Positions 1 through 7,586 of a stretch of DNA of 64,000 bases are shown in pieces (positions within the stretch are counted from its first letter, which is position 1; every line of letters begins with the position of its first letter). The stretch is taken from the NCBI GenBank assembly GCA_963696075.1, contig CAVOJD010000029.1, positions 372,001-436,000 of the forward strand. Reading direction: 5' to 3'. This stretch comes from CAJQQK01 sp963696075 (GTDB lineage: Bacteria; Pseudomonadota; Alphaproteobacteria; Rhizobiales; Hyphomicrobiaceae). Made by a program: the position numbers and the translations under genes. The notes under the pieces are model-generated. The model was not told the origin of the DNA. It ran no database searches and was given only the letters and a program-made list of their open reading frames with translations.

Positions 1-99
1 TGCATGCGCGAGCCGTTCGAGATCCCAGGCTTCGGCACGCTTGCCGTCGTCAGCGACGCTGGCGGCTGCGTCTACGGGCTTATCCAGCCGGTCGAGTAA
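1..99 (+). CDS. VOC-family (glyoxalase/bleomycin-resistance-like) protein, 3' end only
   Basis: Only the last 32 codons lie in the window, ending at TAA 97-99. The residues FEIPGFGTLAVVSDAGG followed by VYGLIQP match the usual C-terminal strand of VOC-superfamily proteins, where a conserved G-x-x-A-V-x-x-D-P/A-x-G segment closes the second beta-alpha-beta module. Substrate cannot be inferred from so short a piece. The gene converges on the MscS gene that ends 12 bases downstream on the other strand. Confidence 0.55.
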   Translation, partial: CMREPFEIPGFGTLAVVSDAGGCVYGLIQPVE

Positions 100-110
100 T
101 AGGCCATAAT

Positions 111-2408
111 CTACCCGCGCGCCGGAGCCAGGTCCTCCTGCGTCTCCGGCTCGATCGCACGGGCCGCCGCGGCCCCGACGGCTTGCTGCTCGGCTTGCGT
201 CAATTCCCGTTCGCCCTCATGGTCGGCAATCCGCACGACCACCTCGCGGCTTGCGAAGCGGATGCCTTCCTTCTCAAATAGATCGCGAAGGCGCGCGAAG
301 ACGACGCGGCGCAGTGCCCACTGATCGCCCGGCCGGGTCATAAATTTGACCCGCATGATCATTGCGGAATCTTCCATCTGAATGACGCCTTGCGACTTCA
401 GCGGCTGCAGGAAGAGTGGTTTGAGGTTTTCTTCCTCCGCCATCTCCTGTCCGAGCTTCTTGATCATCTTGCGCACCTTCTCTGCGTCCGTGTCGTAGGT
501 CAGACGCAGCGACAGCTTCATGATCACCCAGTCGCGCGAGAAGTTGGTCACATGGCGGATATCGCCGAACGGGATGGTATGCAGCGGCCCGTTATGATGG
601 CGAAGCTGCATCGACCTGAGCGAGATACGCTCGACCGTCCCCTTGACGTCGCCGATATCGATATATTCGCCCTTGCGGAAGGCATCGTCGATCAGGAAGA
701 AGATCCCCGAGATGATGTCCTTGACGAGGGTTTGTGCGCCGAACCCGATCGCAAGGCCGACGACGCCGGCACCGGCAAGCAGCGGCAGGATGTTGACGCC
801 GAGTTCACCGAGGATTGCGAGAGCGCTCAGCACGACGATCGCGAACTGCGCGGCAATCCTGACGAGCGGCAACAGCGTGCCGAGTCTCGCCCCGGCGCCG
901 CCCCCCTCACCCTCGCCGCCTGGACTTCCTTCTTCTCCCTCGAGATCAAGTCCGAGGGCGACGCGTTCAGTTGCGATCTGCCGGTCGATGACGATGTGAA
1001 TGAGTTCCCAGATCGCGTAGGCCACGCCGACGATGAGCGCAATGCTGATGAGTGAGGAGGCCAGCCCGCTGCCCATGCTCTGCTGCGCCATCGACATAAC
1101 GTTGACGTTCCACAGCTTGAGGAGGCCGACGATAAGCAAACTGCCAAGCACAACCCGTGTGATGCGGATGAATCCGGCCTGGGTCGTTTGATCTGCGGCC
1201 CTGAGAGCCGGGCTCCGGTCGTCACGCAACGGGAATAACCGTTCAATAAGTGCGCGGATGGCGTGATTGATCACGGGAAGCCCCGTGAGCAGGGCCAACG
1301 TGATAGCCATGGTGGAGACGAGGCTGGTACCGACATCCCTCGTCGCGACAATGATTTCGACGACAAGCCAGTGGACCACCAGCGCAACGATCATGAGCGG
1401 GGGCCACCAGGCAGCGAACTGGTGGCGCTTGTCATGCACCAGATCAGCAGAGCCAGCTACGATTGCGCTGATGCCGCGCCGGCCCTGCCAGATCGTCACG
1501 ATCAAGATGAGATGCACAGCCAGGTTGACCCAGAAGCCCAGCCACGTCTCGCGGTGGTCGGAGCCGTGCATTTGGAGCCATCGCGCAACGCCGAAACCGG
1601 CATTGAACAGAAACGCGACAAGGCCGAGCCGCCAGACCAGGAATTGTGTCGCGCCGCTCGCCACCGGGCACATCTGCCAGGACGTCAACGTTGGTGTCAG
1701 CGCAACGCGAACAATCGTGATGGTAAGCCCGATCCAGGTCAGCGTCGCGATAACCTGCGCAACGAAGCGGGCGTCCGCGGCATGCGTGGCGTTGAAAACG
1801 AGATTGATGATCCCGCCGAAGACGACGAAGGCGGCAAGCGGCAGAAACCTGGCCGCGATCCCGAGGACAACCGCGCCCACCTCTGCAACGGTGCTCGAGG
1901 TCGTCCCATGCGCAGCGTAGCGCTCGAGCGACGCGGCCGGGCTTCGTGCCAGAAAAGCGGCACTCAAGCCTGCCGCCAGGCTGAGGATGAGGCTGCTCCA
2001 GAGCCAGAGCACATCGCGATCACCGCGTTGCGCCATGAAGTTGGTCCATGCGACACGAAAGCCGTTCGGGATGGCGGGAACTTTGGAGATCGCGTCGGCG
2101 ATAAAATTCTGCAGCGAGTGCGCATAAGAGCGCGCGGTGTCGCTCAGCGTCGCCGCGTCCCGTGCAGCGATGGCCTTGGCCCGCCGATCGACCGCCTCGC
2201 TCATGCGCTTGAGCAGAAGTTCGCGCACCTGTTTGTCATCAAGTTCCGAAAGCAATTCGCGGACGGCCTCACGCGTTTCGGGTTCGGAGATCTTGGTTGC
2301 GGGTTGAACCGCATTCTGAGTGCCGTCGGGGAGTAGCTGCGCCCATGCGCCACTTGCCGCTCCGAGCGACACGATGAGCCATAGCGCGAGGCTTTTGATA
2401 AATTTCAT
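111..2408 (-). CDS. MscS-family mechanosensitive ion channel, large form
   Basis: Predicted inner-membrane tension-gated channel of 765 residues, much longer than minimal MscS (about 286). I start it at the ATG at 2406-2408 because it opens a clean signal peptide (MKFIKSLALWLIVSLGAASG, cleavage after AWA); the frame is open about 24 codons further upstream but without such a start. A periplasmic helical region is followed by many membrane helices. The MscS core is at the C-terminal third: a Gly/Ala-rich pore helix (VVGLAIGFGAQTLVKDIISG), then the beta domain with FRKGEYIDIGDVKGTVERI and IPFGDIRHVTN. The C-terminus is hydrophilic. It stands alone, convergent with the preceding VOC gene. Its likely role is osmotic-downshock protection; the extra helices suggest a YbdG/YnaI-like large subfamily. 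Confidence 0.85.
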   Translation of the reverse strand: MKFIKSLALWLIVSLGAASGAWAQLLPDGTQNAVQPATKISEPETREAVRELLSELDDKQVRELLLKRMSEAVDRRAKAIAARDAATLSDTARSYAHSLQNFIADAISKVPAIPNGFRVAWTNFMAQRGDRDVLWLWSSLILSLAAGLSAAFLARSPAASLERYAAHGTTSSTVAEVGAVVLGIAARFLPLAAFVVFGGIINLVFNATHAADARFVAQVIATLTWIGLTITIVRVALTPTLTSWQMCPVASGATQFLVWRLGLVAFLFNAGFGVARWLQMHGSDHRETWLGFWVNLAVHLILIVTIWQGRRGISAIVAGSADLVHDKRHQFAAWWPPLMIVALVVHWLVVEIIVATRDVGTSLVSTMAITLALLTGLPVINHAIRALIERLFPLRDDRSPALRAADQTTQAGFIRITRVVLGSLLIVGLLKLWNVNVMSMAQQSMGSGLASSLISIALIVGVAYAIWELIHIVIDRQIATERVALGLDLEGEEGSPGGEGEGGGAGARLGTLLPLVRIAAQFAIVVLSALAILGELGVNILPLLAGAGVVGLAIGFGAQTLVKDIISGIFFLIDDAFRKGEYIDIGDVKGTVERISLRSMQLRHHNGPLHTIPFGDIRHVTNFSRDWVIMKLSLRLTYDTDAEKVRKMIKKLGQEMAEEENLKPLFLQPLKSQGVIQMEDSAMIMRVKFMTRPGDQWALRRVVFARLRDLFEKEGIRFASREVVVRIADHEGERELTQAEQQAVGAAAARAIEPETQEDLAPARG

Positions 2409-2527
2409 AGGCCAAAGATCACAATCGGACGGGCGGAATGTCGCTCCACGATCTGAAAAGCAAATTGCAACCGCTGTCAAACGTCCTGGTTACGAGTGGT
2501 TTCATAATAGAATGCTGCAACGCCAAG

Positions 2528-3614
2528 CTAGTCTGACGACGCCCGCTTGCCCCCAACCGCCCGGCTCATCAATTCGCCCGCGTTGAACTCTGGAAACAGC
2601 TCCGCGACGACATGGCGGGCCCGAAGCGGCTTGGCCTTGATGTAGGGGCACGGCCGTATCAGCTCGATCGCAACGATGCCGAGCCTTGCCGTGAGCGCCC
2701 CGTTGAAGGCGCCTTCGCCGAGCCGGCGCGAGAGGCGCCGCACGATGTCCTGGCCGAGAAACTGTCCGAACAGGTCATCGGTCAACGCAATAGCCCCTGT
2801 CGCCGCGATATGAAAAATCACGCGCATCAACAGCCGCGATCCGCCAATCAGTCCGGGCCGTCCGCCATAGGTGCCCGCCAGTCGCCGCGCCATGCGGATA
2901 TTCTCGAACAGGACGAAAAGCATGGCGATGAACGTGATCGGCACCACGGCCGTCACCACCGCGACACGGCGCGCGGATTCGTAAATGACGCGGCGCGCCT
3001 CGCCGTCCGCTTCCTTCAGCAGCACCGTGTCGGCCAGCCCGAGAAGCGCGCCCGGCGCCGTCTGGTGGCGCTCCTGTTCCCGGAATGTGGACAGCGCCCA
3101 CCGGTACTCAGGCCGCCCCGACATCAACCCCTTGAGCCGCTTGACGACGCGCTCCTCCGCCGCCCGGTTGCCCGACGCGATCGCCTCGCTTGCGTCCCGC
3201 CGTAACCGTCCGAGACGCGAGAGGCGCAGAAAGCCAACCAATCTCGCGCACGATAACGATCGCGATGATGACAGCGAGCACCAGCGCCAACCCGTTTGCG
3301 ATCCATCCGATCCAGTCGTCCCGGGCCAGCGCGACTGAAATGAACCGCGTGAACCACAGCCCGAGCGCGAGCGAGGAGAGCAGGAAGAAGACCGAAACAA
3401 AGACGCTGAGCATCCCCCAACGCGGCGACGTTTCAGCCGGGCCAAGCGTTTGCACGGCCGGCGCATCATCGCCAGCCTCCGCGCCGCCGGGAGGCTTGCT
3501 CATGCCGTCGTCGTCGCCAGTGCCGGCCGGCGTCTCTGTCGGCTCCGGCCGGGTCGGGCGAATATGGGGATCATCCGCCTCGAAGACGCGAGGCCTGCGG
3601 CGCATCTCGCTCAT
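2528..3614 (-). pseudogene. YcjF-like TIGR01620/DUF697 membrane protein, frameshifted
   Basis: The start ATG overlaps the stop of the YcjX-like gene (ATGA at 3611-3614), so the two are translationally coupled, as ycjX-ycjF are in E. coli. The N-terminal frame gives a Pro/Glu-rich leader and two membrane helices (WGMLSVFVSVFFLLSSLALG and IANGLALVLAVIIAIVIV). It then leaves frame after VREIG. The C-terminal frame resumes with GFLRLSRLGRLRRDA and carries the family's second membrane pair and C-terminal domain (PGLIGGSRLLMRVIFH, ALTDDLFGQFLGQD). Total length is 1087 nt, one more than a multiple of three, so removing a single G near 3238-3239 gives a smooth VREIVGFLRLSRL and a 361-residue protein. 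Either a recent inactivation or a base-call error; no other damage is visible. Confidence 0.75.
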
Positions 3615-5089
3615 GTCAGACGATCTCCGATCAGGAATTGCACGACACGCTCAAGACTGACATGCGGCCAGCGCTGAACGGTGAGTTCGCCCCCTGTCGT
3701 ACCATCTCCCGCCGCGGTCTCGGTTTCGAGGCGCGGGCGAAAACGAACGAAGCTCAGTGATCCCGGTTCGATCACATCCGGCTCGAACGCATCAAGCGGG
3801 TCGGCTGGCAGGTCGCCGGGAAACACCGTCAGTGTCTGGTCCGTTGCAAGCTTGCGCCCGTCAAGCGTCTGGCCGGGCACCGGCGTGCCACGCACGCAGT
3901 TGAGGTCGTCTTCGCCATCGCGTCCCTGTCGCGTGACATCCTCGGTGCATCTCAGCGCGGCAATCGCGGCAAACCCGATCCGCGCCCCCGCCCCACTCGC
4001 CCGCGTTTGCGCACGCTCGACAATCTTCTCAAGGATCGCCGCCAACCGGTCGTGGTTCTGCCGGTTGAGGTGATCAGCCTTTGAGGCCGCGAACAGGATG
4101 CTGTCGACGCGCGGGCTGATCAAACGGCCAATCCAGCTCTCCCGCCCGGGCCGGAACGCGGCGAGCGCGCGCTCGAGCGCATTCTCCATCTCCACCACCG
4201 CCCGCGGCCCCTGATTGAGCGCGCCGAGGACGTCGACCAGCACGATCTGGCGTTCGATCCGGCTGAAGTGCTGCTCGAAGAAGGGCTTGACGATCAGGTT
4301 CTTGTAGCTCTCGAACCGCCGCTTCACCAGCGCCTCAAGACCGTCCGCCTCGGAAAGACGTCCGTCGAGCGGGCAGAACGTGAGCACCGGCGAACCCTCG
4401 AAGTCGCCGGGCATCAGGAAGCGTCCCGGCCCGGAACTTGGCTGCAGCCGCCCCGCCGCCTTTTGTTCGCCGAGATAGGCCTGGAACAGCCGCGCCCCCT
4501 CGAGCGCCACTTGCTCGGCCTGGCGCCCGGTGCTGGCGTCCTTGTCGGCGAACGCCAGCCACGCATCGCGCGCCGGCCCGGCCGGGGCTTCCCGTGCCAG
4601 CCTGGCTGTGTGTTCTGACCATTCCGCAAAGGACTGCTCGAGCAACCCGACATCGGCAAGCCACTCGCCCGGATAATCGATGATGTCGATATGCAACCGG
4701 CGCTGGATGCCGGCCTGCCGCCGGAGCCAGTCGGAGGGTTGCCATTCCAGCGTGACGCGCAGTTGACTGATATGGCGCGTACTCTCCGGCCATTCGGGCG
4801 GCACCGCCATCAGGTCTGCGAGATGCCCCTCGTAATTGAAGCGGGGGAGCGCGTCATCGGGCTGCGGCTCCAGGAAGCCGCGCATGCCGGCAAGGTTGAG
4901 GAGTTTGATCGTCGGGTCTGCGCTGTGGTTGGTCAACGCATTGACGAAGGCGGTTATGAAGACCGTTTTGCCCGCCCGCGACAGGCCCGTCACGCCGAGG
5001 CGCACGGTCGGCGTGGTCAGGTCGTCGATATAGGCGCCCGCCTGTCTGAGGGCGTCGCTGGTCTGGTCTGTGAGATCGGAAAGGCGCAC
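3611..5089 (-). CDS. YcjX-like P-loop NTPase (DUF463)
   Basis: 492 residues, the normal length for the YcjX/DUF463 family, whose members are stress-induced GTPase-like proteins often paired with YcjF. The Walker A motif GLSRAGKT is at residues 35-42, followed by the family-typical TVFITAFVNAL and later VLVDVLGALNQGP as the probable Walker B region. Conserved blocks include HIDIIDYPGEWLADV, where DYPGEW resembles a G3 element, and FCPLD. The gene is first of a two-gene operon with the frameshifted YcjF-like gene, overlapping it by 4 bases. In enterobacteria the pair belongs to the phage-shock regulon; nothing here shows a sigma-54 promoter, so that link is not transferred. Confidence 0.85.
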   Translation of the reverse strand: MRLSDLTDQTSDALRQAGAYIDDLTTPTVRLGVTGLSRAGKTVFITAFVNALTNHSADPTIKLLNLAGMRGFLEPQPDDALPRFNYEGHLADLMAVPPEWPESTRHISQLRVTLEWQPSDWLRRQAGIQRRLHIDIIDYPGEWLADVGLLEQSFAEWSEHTARLAREAPAGPARDAWLAFADKDASTGRQAEQVALEGARLFQAYLGEQKAAGRLQPSSGPGRFLMPGDFEGSPVLTFCPLDGRLSEADGLEALVKRRFESYKNLIVKPFFEQHFSRIERQIVLVDVLGALNQGPRAVVEMENALERALAAFRPGRESWIGRLISPRVDSILFAASKADHLNRQNHDRLAAILEKIVERAQTRASGAGARIGFAAIAALRCTEDVTRQGRDGEDDLNCVRGTPVPGQTLDGRKLATDQTLTVFPGDLPADPLDAFEPDVIEPGSLSFVRFRPRLETETAAGDGTTGGELTVQRWPHVSLERVVQFLIGDRLT

Positions 5090-5267
5090 GGGCTGGCTTG
5101 TTGTTTGAGGGCGCTCTCCACCATTGGAGATAGATCATTTTTTCCGGTTTGGTGCGGACGGTGCCGAACAGGAACCGCCCGCAGCTGAATCGGAAATGTC
5201 CTAGGACATGAAGACCGAGGAAATGAGGTCGCCGGCCCCGTTTCGCAACCAATCTGTAGCGGGAGCT

Positions 5268-6122
5268 CTAGCTCTTCTGCTGCGTTTTCTGTTGCGCCAG
5301 GAACGCCAGCCGCTCGAACAGATGCACATCCTGCTCGTTCTTGAGGAGCGCGCCATGCAACGGCGGAATGAGCTTGCGCGGATCTTTTTCGCGCAGCATG
5401 TCCGGCGTGATGTCCTCGCTCATGAGCAGCTTGATCCAGTCGAGCAGTTCCGACGTCGAAGGTTTCTTCTTCAGCCCCGGCACATCCCGCATGTCGTAGA
5501 AGACCTTGAGTGCCTCCCTCACCAGCATGCCCTTGAGGTCCGGGAAGTGGACTTCGATGATCTCGTGCATCGTGTCTTGATCGGGGAACTTGATGTAGTG
5601 GAAGAAGCAGCGCCGGAGGAAGGCGTCCGGCAGCTCTTTTTCGTTATTCGATGTGATGATGACGATCGGCCGGTGCCGGGCCTTGATCGTCTCGCCCGTT
5701 TCGTAGACGAAGAACTCCATGCGATCGAGTTCCTGCAGGAGGTCGTTTGGAAACTCGATATCGGCCTTGTCGATTTCGTCGATCAGCAGCACCGGCCGCT
5801 CATCGAGCATGAAGGCGTTCCAAAGCGGCCCTCGCTTGATGTAGTTCGCAATGTCCTTGACCCGTTCATCACCGAGCTGACTGTCCCTCAGCCGGTTGAC
5901 GGCGTCGTACTCATAGAGCCCCTGCTGCGCCTTGGTCGTCGATTTGATGTGCCACTCGAGCAGCGGCACGCCGAGCGACTTGGCAACCTCCACCGCCAGC
6001 ACCGTCTTGCCGGTGCCCGGTTCCCCCTTGATGAGCAGCGGTCGCTCGAGTGTGATCGCAGCATTGACCGCGATGTTGAGGTCCTGTGTCGAGACGTAGG
6101 AAGTTGTGCCTTCGAATTTCAT
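5268..6122 (-). CDS. MoxR-type AAA+ ATPase
   Basis: 284 residues. Walker A is GEPGTGKT at residues 33-40, Walker B is VLLIDEIDKAD, sensor 1 lies in IVIITSNNEKELPDAFLRR, and the short C-terminal lid follows. This matches the MoxR branch that usually pairs with a CoxE-like VWA-domain gene and acts as a maturation chaperone. No VWA gene follows here: the next gene downstream is the YcjX-like ATPase about 180 bases away, so this ATPase appears to be unpaired locally. The start ATG at 6120-6122 opens directly into the conserved MKFEGTTSYVSTQDLNIAVN. Confidence 0.85.
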   Translation of the reverse strand: MKFEGTTSYVSTQDLNIAVNAAITLERPLLIKGEPGTGKTVLAVEVAKSLGVPLLEWHIKSTTKAQQGLYEYDAVNRLRDSQLGDERVKDIANYIKRGPLWNAFMLDERPVLLIDEIDKADIEFPNDLLQELDRMEFFVYETGETIKARHRPIVIITSNNEKELPDAFLRRCFFHYIKFPDQDTMHEIIEVHFPDLKGMLVREALKVFYDMRDVPGLKKKPSTSELLDWIKLLMSEDITPDMLREKDPRKLIPPLHGALLKNEQDVHLFERLAFLAQQKTQQKS

Positions 6123-6473
6123 ATCCGCATCCGGTTGCGTGTGTGGGAGCCTGAGAGGCGAGCGGCGGCGAGCCTAGGCGTTCGTCGTTAGTCTGCCAAG
6201 TCATCTACCCGGATAGCTTCTTTCGAGGACAGATGGAACCTGTCACGCTATCGACAAAACTACCTGAGATTGTGACGCAAAACAGAGCGCACGTTGGCGG
6301 TATTGACAGTCGTTACGCTGAACGCGGTGATGGACGCGCCCACCCACGGCAATCTTCACGACGAACTCGGTTAAGTCCTTGACTTGCAACTTTCGTCTAG
6401 TACAAGCGGGCCAAAACAACAAAGCATTGAAAATCCCTGTTGTGAAACGTCAGGACGCTCTGCGGAGGTCTTC
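6123..6473. other. intergenic region between divergent MoxR and dksA genes
   Basis: About 350 bases between divergently transcribed genes, so it should hold promoters for both. TTGACT at 6379-6384 and TACAAG at 6401-6406, separated by 16 bases, form a plausible sigma-70 promoter about 70 bases ahead of dksA. The remainder shows no tRNA, strong hairpin or convincing ORF. Confidence 0.35.
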
Positions 6474-7091
6474 GTGAGCAAGTCGAAAGCTGCGAGCACG
6501 GTGAAGAAGGCGTCTTCCAGCAAGGCGCGGGCGACGGGCGCCACAAAATCCAAGGCCAGCAAAACCGCGGCGGCGGCCGACAGCGACACGCTGGTGACGG
6601 AAAAGCGGCCGGCTGCGAAGCGCACTCCGGCCAAACGCAGTGCTGCGAAATCCCCGACGCCTGCGAGCAAGGCAGTTGAGGCCGGCCTGCCCGAGGACTA
6701 TCGCCCGAGCGACAAAGAACCTTTCATGAATGATCGCCAGCGGCTCTATTTCCGCAACAAGCTGATCGCATGGAAGGAAGACATCATACGCCAGACGCGC
6801 GAGACGCTCGATGGCATGACCTCGACCACGGAAAACCACGCCGATATCGCTGATCGCGCAACCTCAGAGACGGACCGTGCGCTGGAGCTGCGCGCCCGTG
6901 ATCGCCAAAGGAAGTTGGTCTCGAAGATCAACGCGGCGCTCGCCCGCATCGAGGACGGCTCCTACGGCTACTGCGAAGAAACCGGTGAGCCGATCGGCCT
7001 GCGTCGTCTCGAGGCGCGCCCGATCGCGACGCTCTCGCTTGAGGCCCAGGAGCGCCACGAGCGCCGTGAGCGCGTCTTCCGGGAAGATTGA
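6474..7091 (+). CDS. dksA: DksA/TraR-family RNA polymerase-binding regulator
   Basis: Probable DksA, which enters the RNA polymerase secondary channel and works with ppGpp. I choose GTG 6474 because CGGAGG at 6463-6468 sits 5 bases upstream; the frame also runs back to 6384 without a ribosome-binding site. The protein has 205 residues. The first 75 or so are a low-complexity Lys/Ala/Ser/Thr tail not present in E. coli DksA. The coiled-coil tip acids are present (ENHADIADRATSETDRA). The zinc-finger region reads YGYCEETGEPIGLRRLEARP then SLEAQERHERRER, so only one of the four zinc cysteines remains. That pattern is known for alphaproteobacterial DksA and is not by itself a sign of decay. Confidence 0.85.
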   Translation: MSKSKAASTVKKASSSKARATGATKSKASKTAAAADSDTLVTEKRPAAKRTPAKRSAAKSPTPASKAVEAGLPEDYRPSDKEPFMNDRQRLYFRNKLIAWKEDIIRQTRETLDGMTSTTENHADIADRATSETDRALELRARDRQRKLVSKINAALARIEDGSYGYCEETGEPIGLRRLEARPIATLSLEAQERHERRERVFRED

Positions 7092-7279
7092 GTGCAGACA
7101 TGTCCGGATCGGCTCGGCGGTGCCCCGTGGTGCGCTGGGGCCGGAACAAACTGACCCTCACGTCATTCCGCCGCGTCATCTCCGGCGGCGATTGTGTCAT
7201 TTACGAACGCCGATTAACGATTACGAAAGAGGATCCGGCCTACATTCGATCCGTACAAATCGAAACGTAAGGTAGCGCC

Positions 7280-7510
7280 GTGAGTGATCTTCGTGCACCA
7301 CAATCCATGCCCCCAGGCCTGAGACTGCAGATCTGGATCGCAATCGCCATCACCGCCTCGGCGCTTCTGCTCCCGACCGCGTTATCTGCCGGCAGCTCCA
7401 GCGAGAAGGCGGCCGATCTGCAGGCATCGGCTGGAACGGTCTCGACATCAACGAGCGCCTTCTCGACCGAAGATTACCCCTCATCCGCTTTCACGGACTG
7501 GGAACGCTAG
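7280..7510 (+). CDS. small exported hypothetical protein
   Basis: 76 codons from a GTG. The sequence has a hydrophobic segment at residues 18-37 (IWIAIAITASALLLPTALSA) that could be a signal peptide or anchor, then a Ser/Thr/Ala-rich acidic tail ending TDWER. I do not recognise a family. A purine-rich AAGGTAG lies about 5 bases upstream of the start. It sits alone between dksA and a convergent MscS gene. Coding status is plausible but unproven. Confidence 0.4.
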   Translation: MSDLRAPQSMPPGLRLQIWIAIAITASALLLPTALSAGSSSEKAADLQASAGTVSTSTSAFSTEDYPSSAFTDWER

Positions 7511-7586
7511 GTCTGCCTGCACACACAGCCGACCAGGCGAGCGACCTGCCGCCGCCAACACCCCACCAACACCCCCGCCGGCCGGC

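Noticed and set aside
390..2336. Long plus-strand open frames opposite the first MscS gene
   Set aside because: They are Arg/Asp/His-rich shadows of a well-supported minus-strand gene in GC-rich DNA and show no family motifs. The same applies to similar frames opposite cckA, recA and the transketolase-like gene.
6474..7091. Loss of zinc cysteines in DksA as evidence of a pseudogene
   Set aside because: This substitution pattern is usual for alphaproteobacterial DksA, and the rest of the protein is intact.
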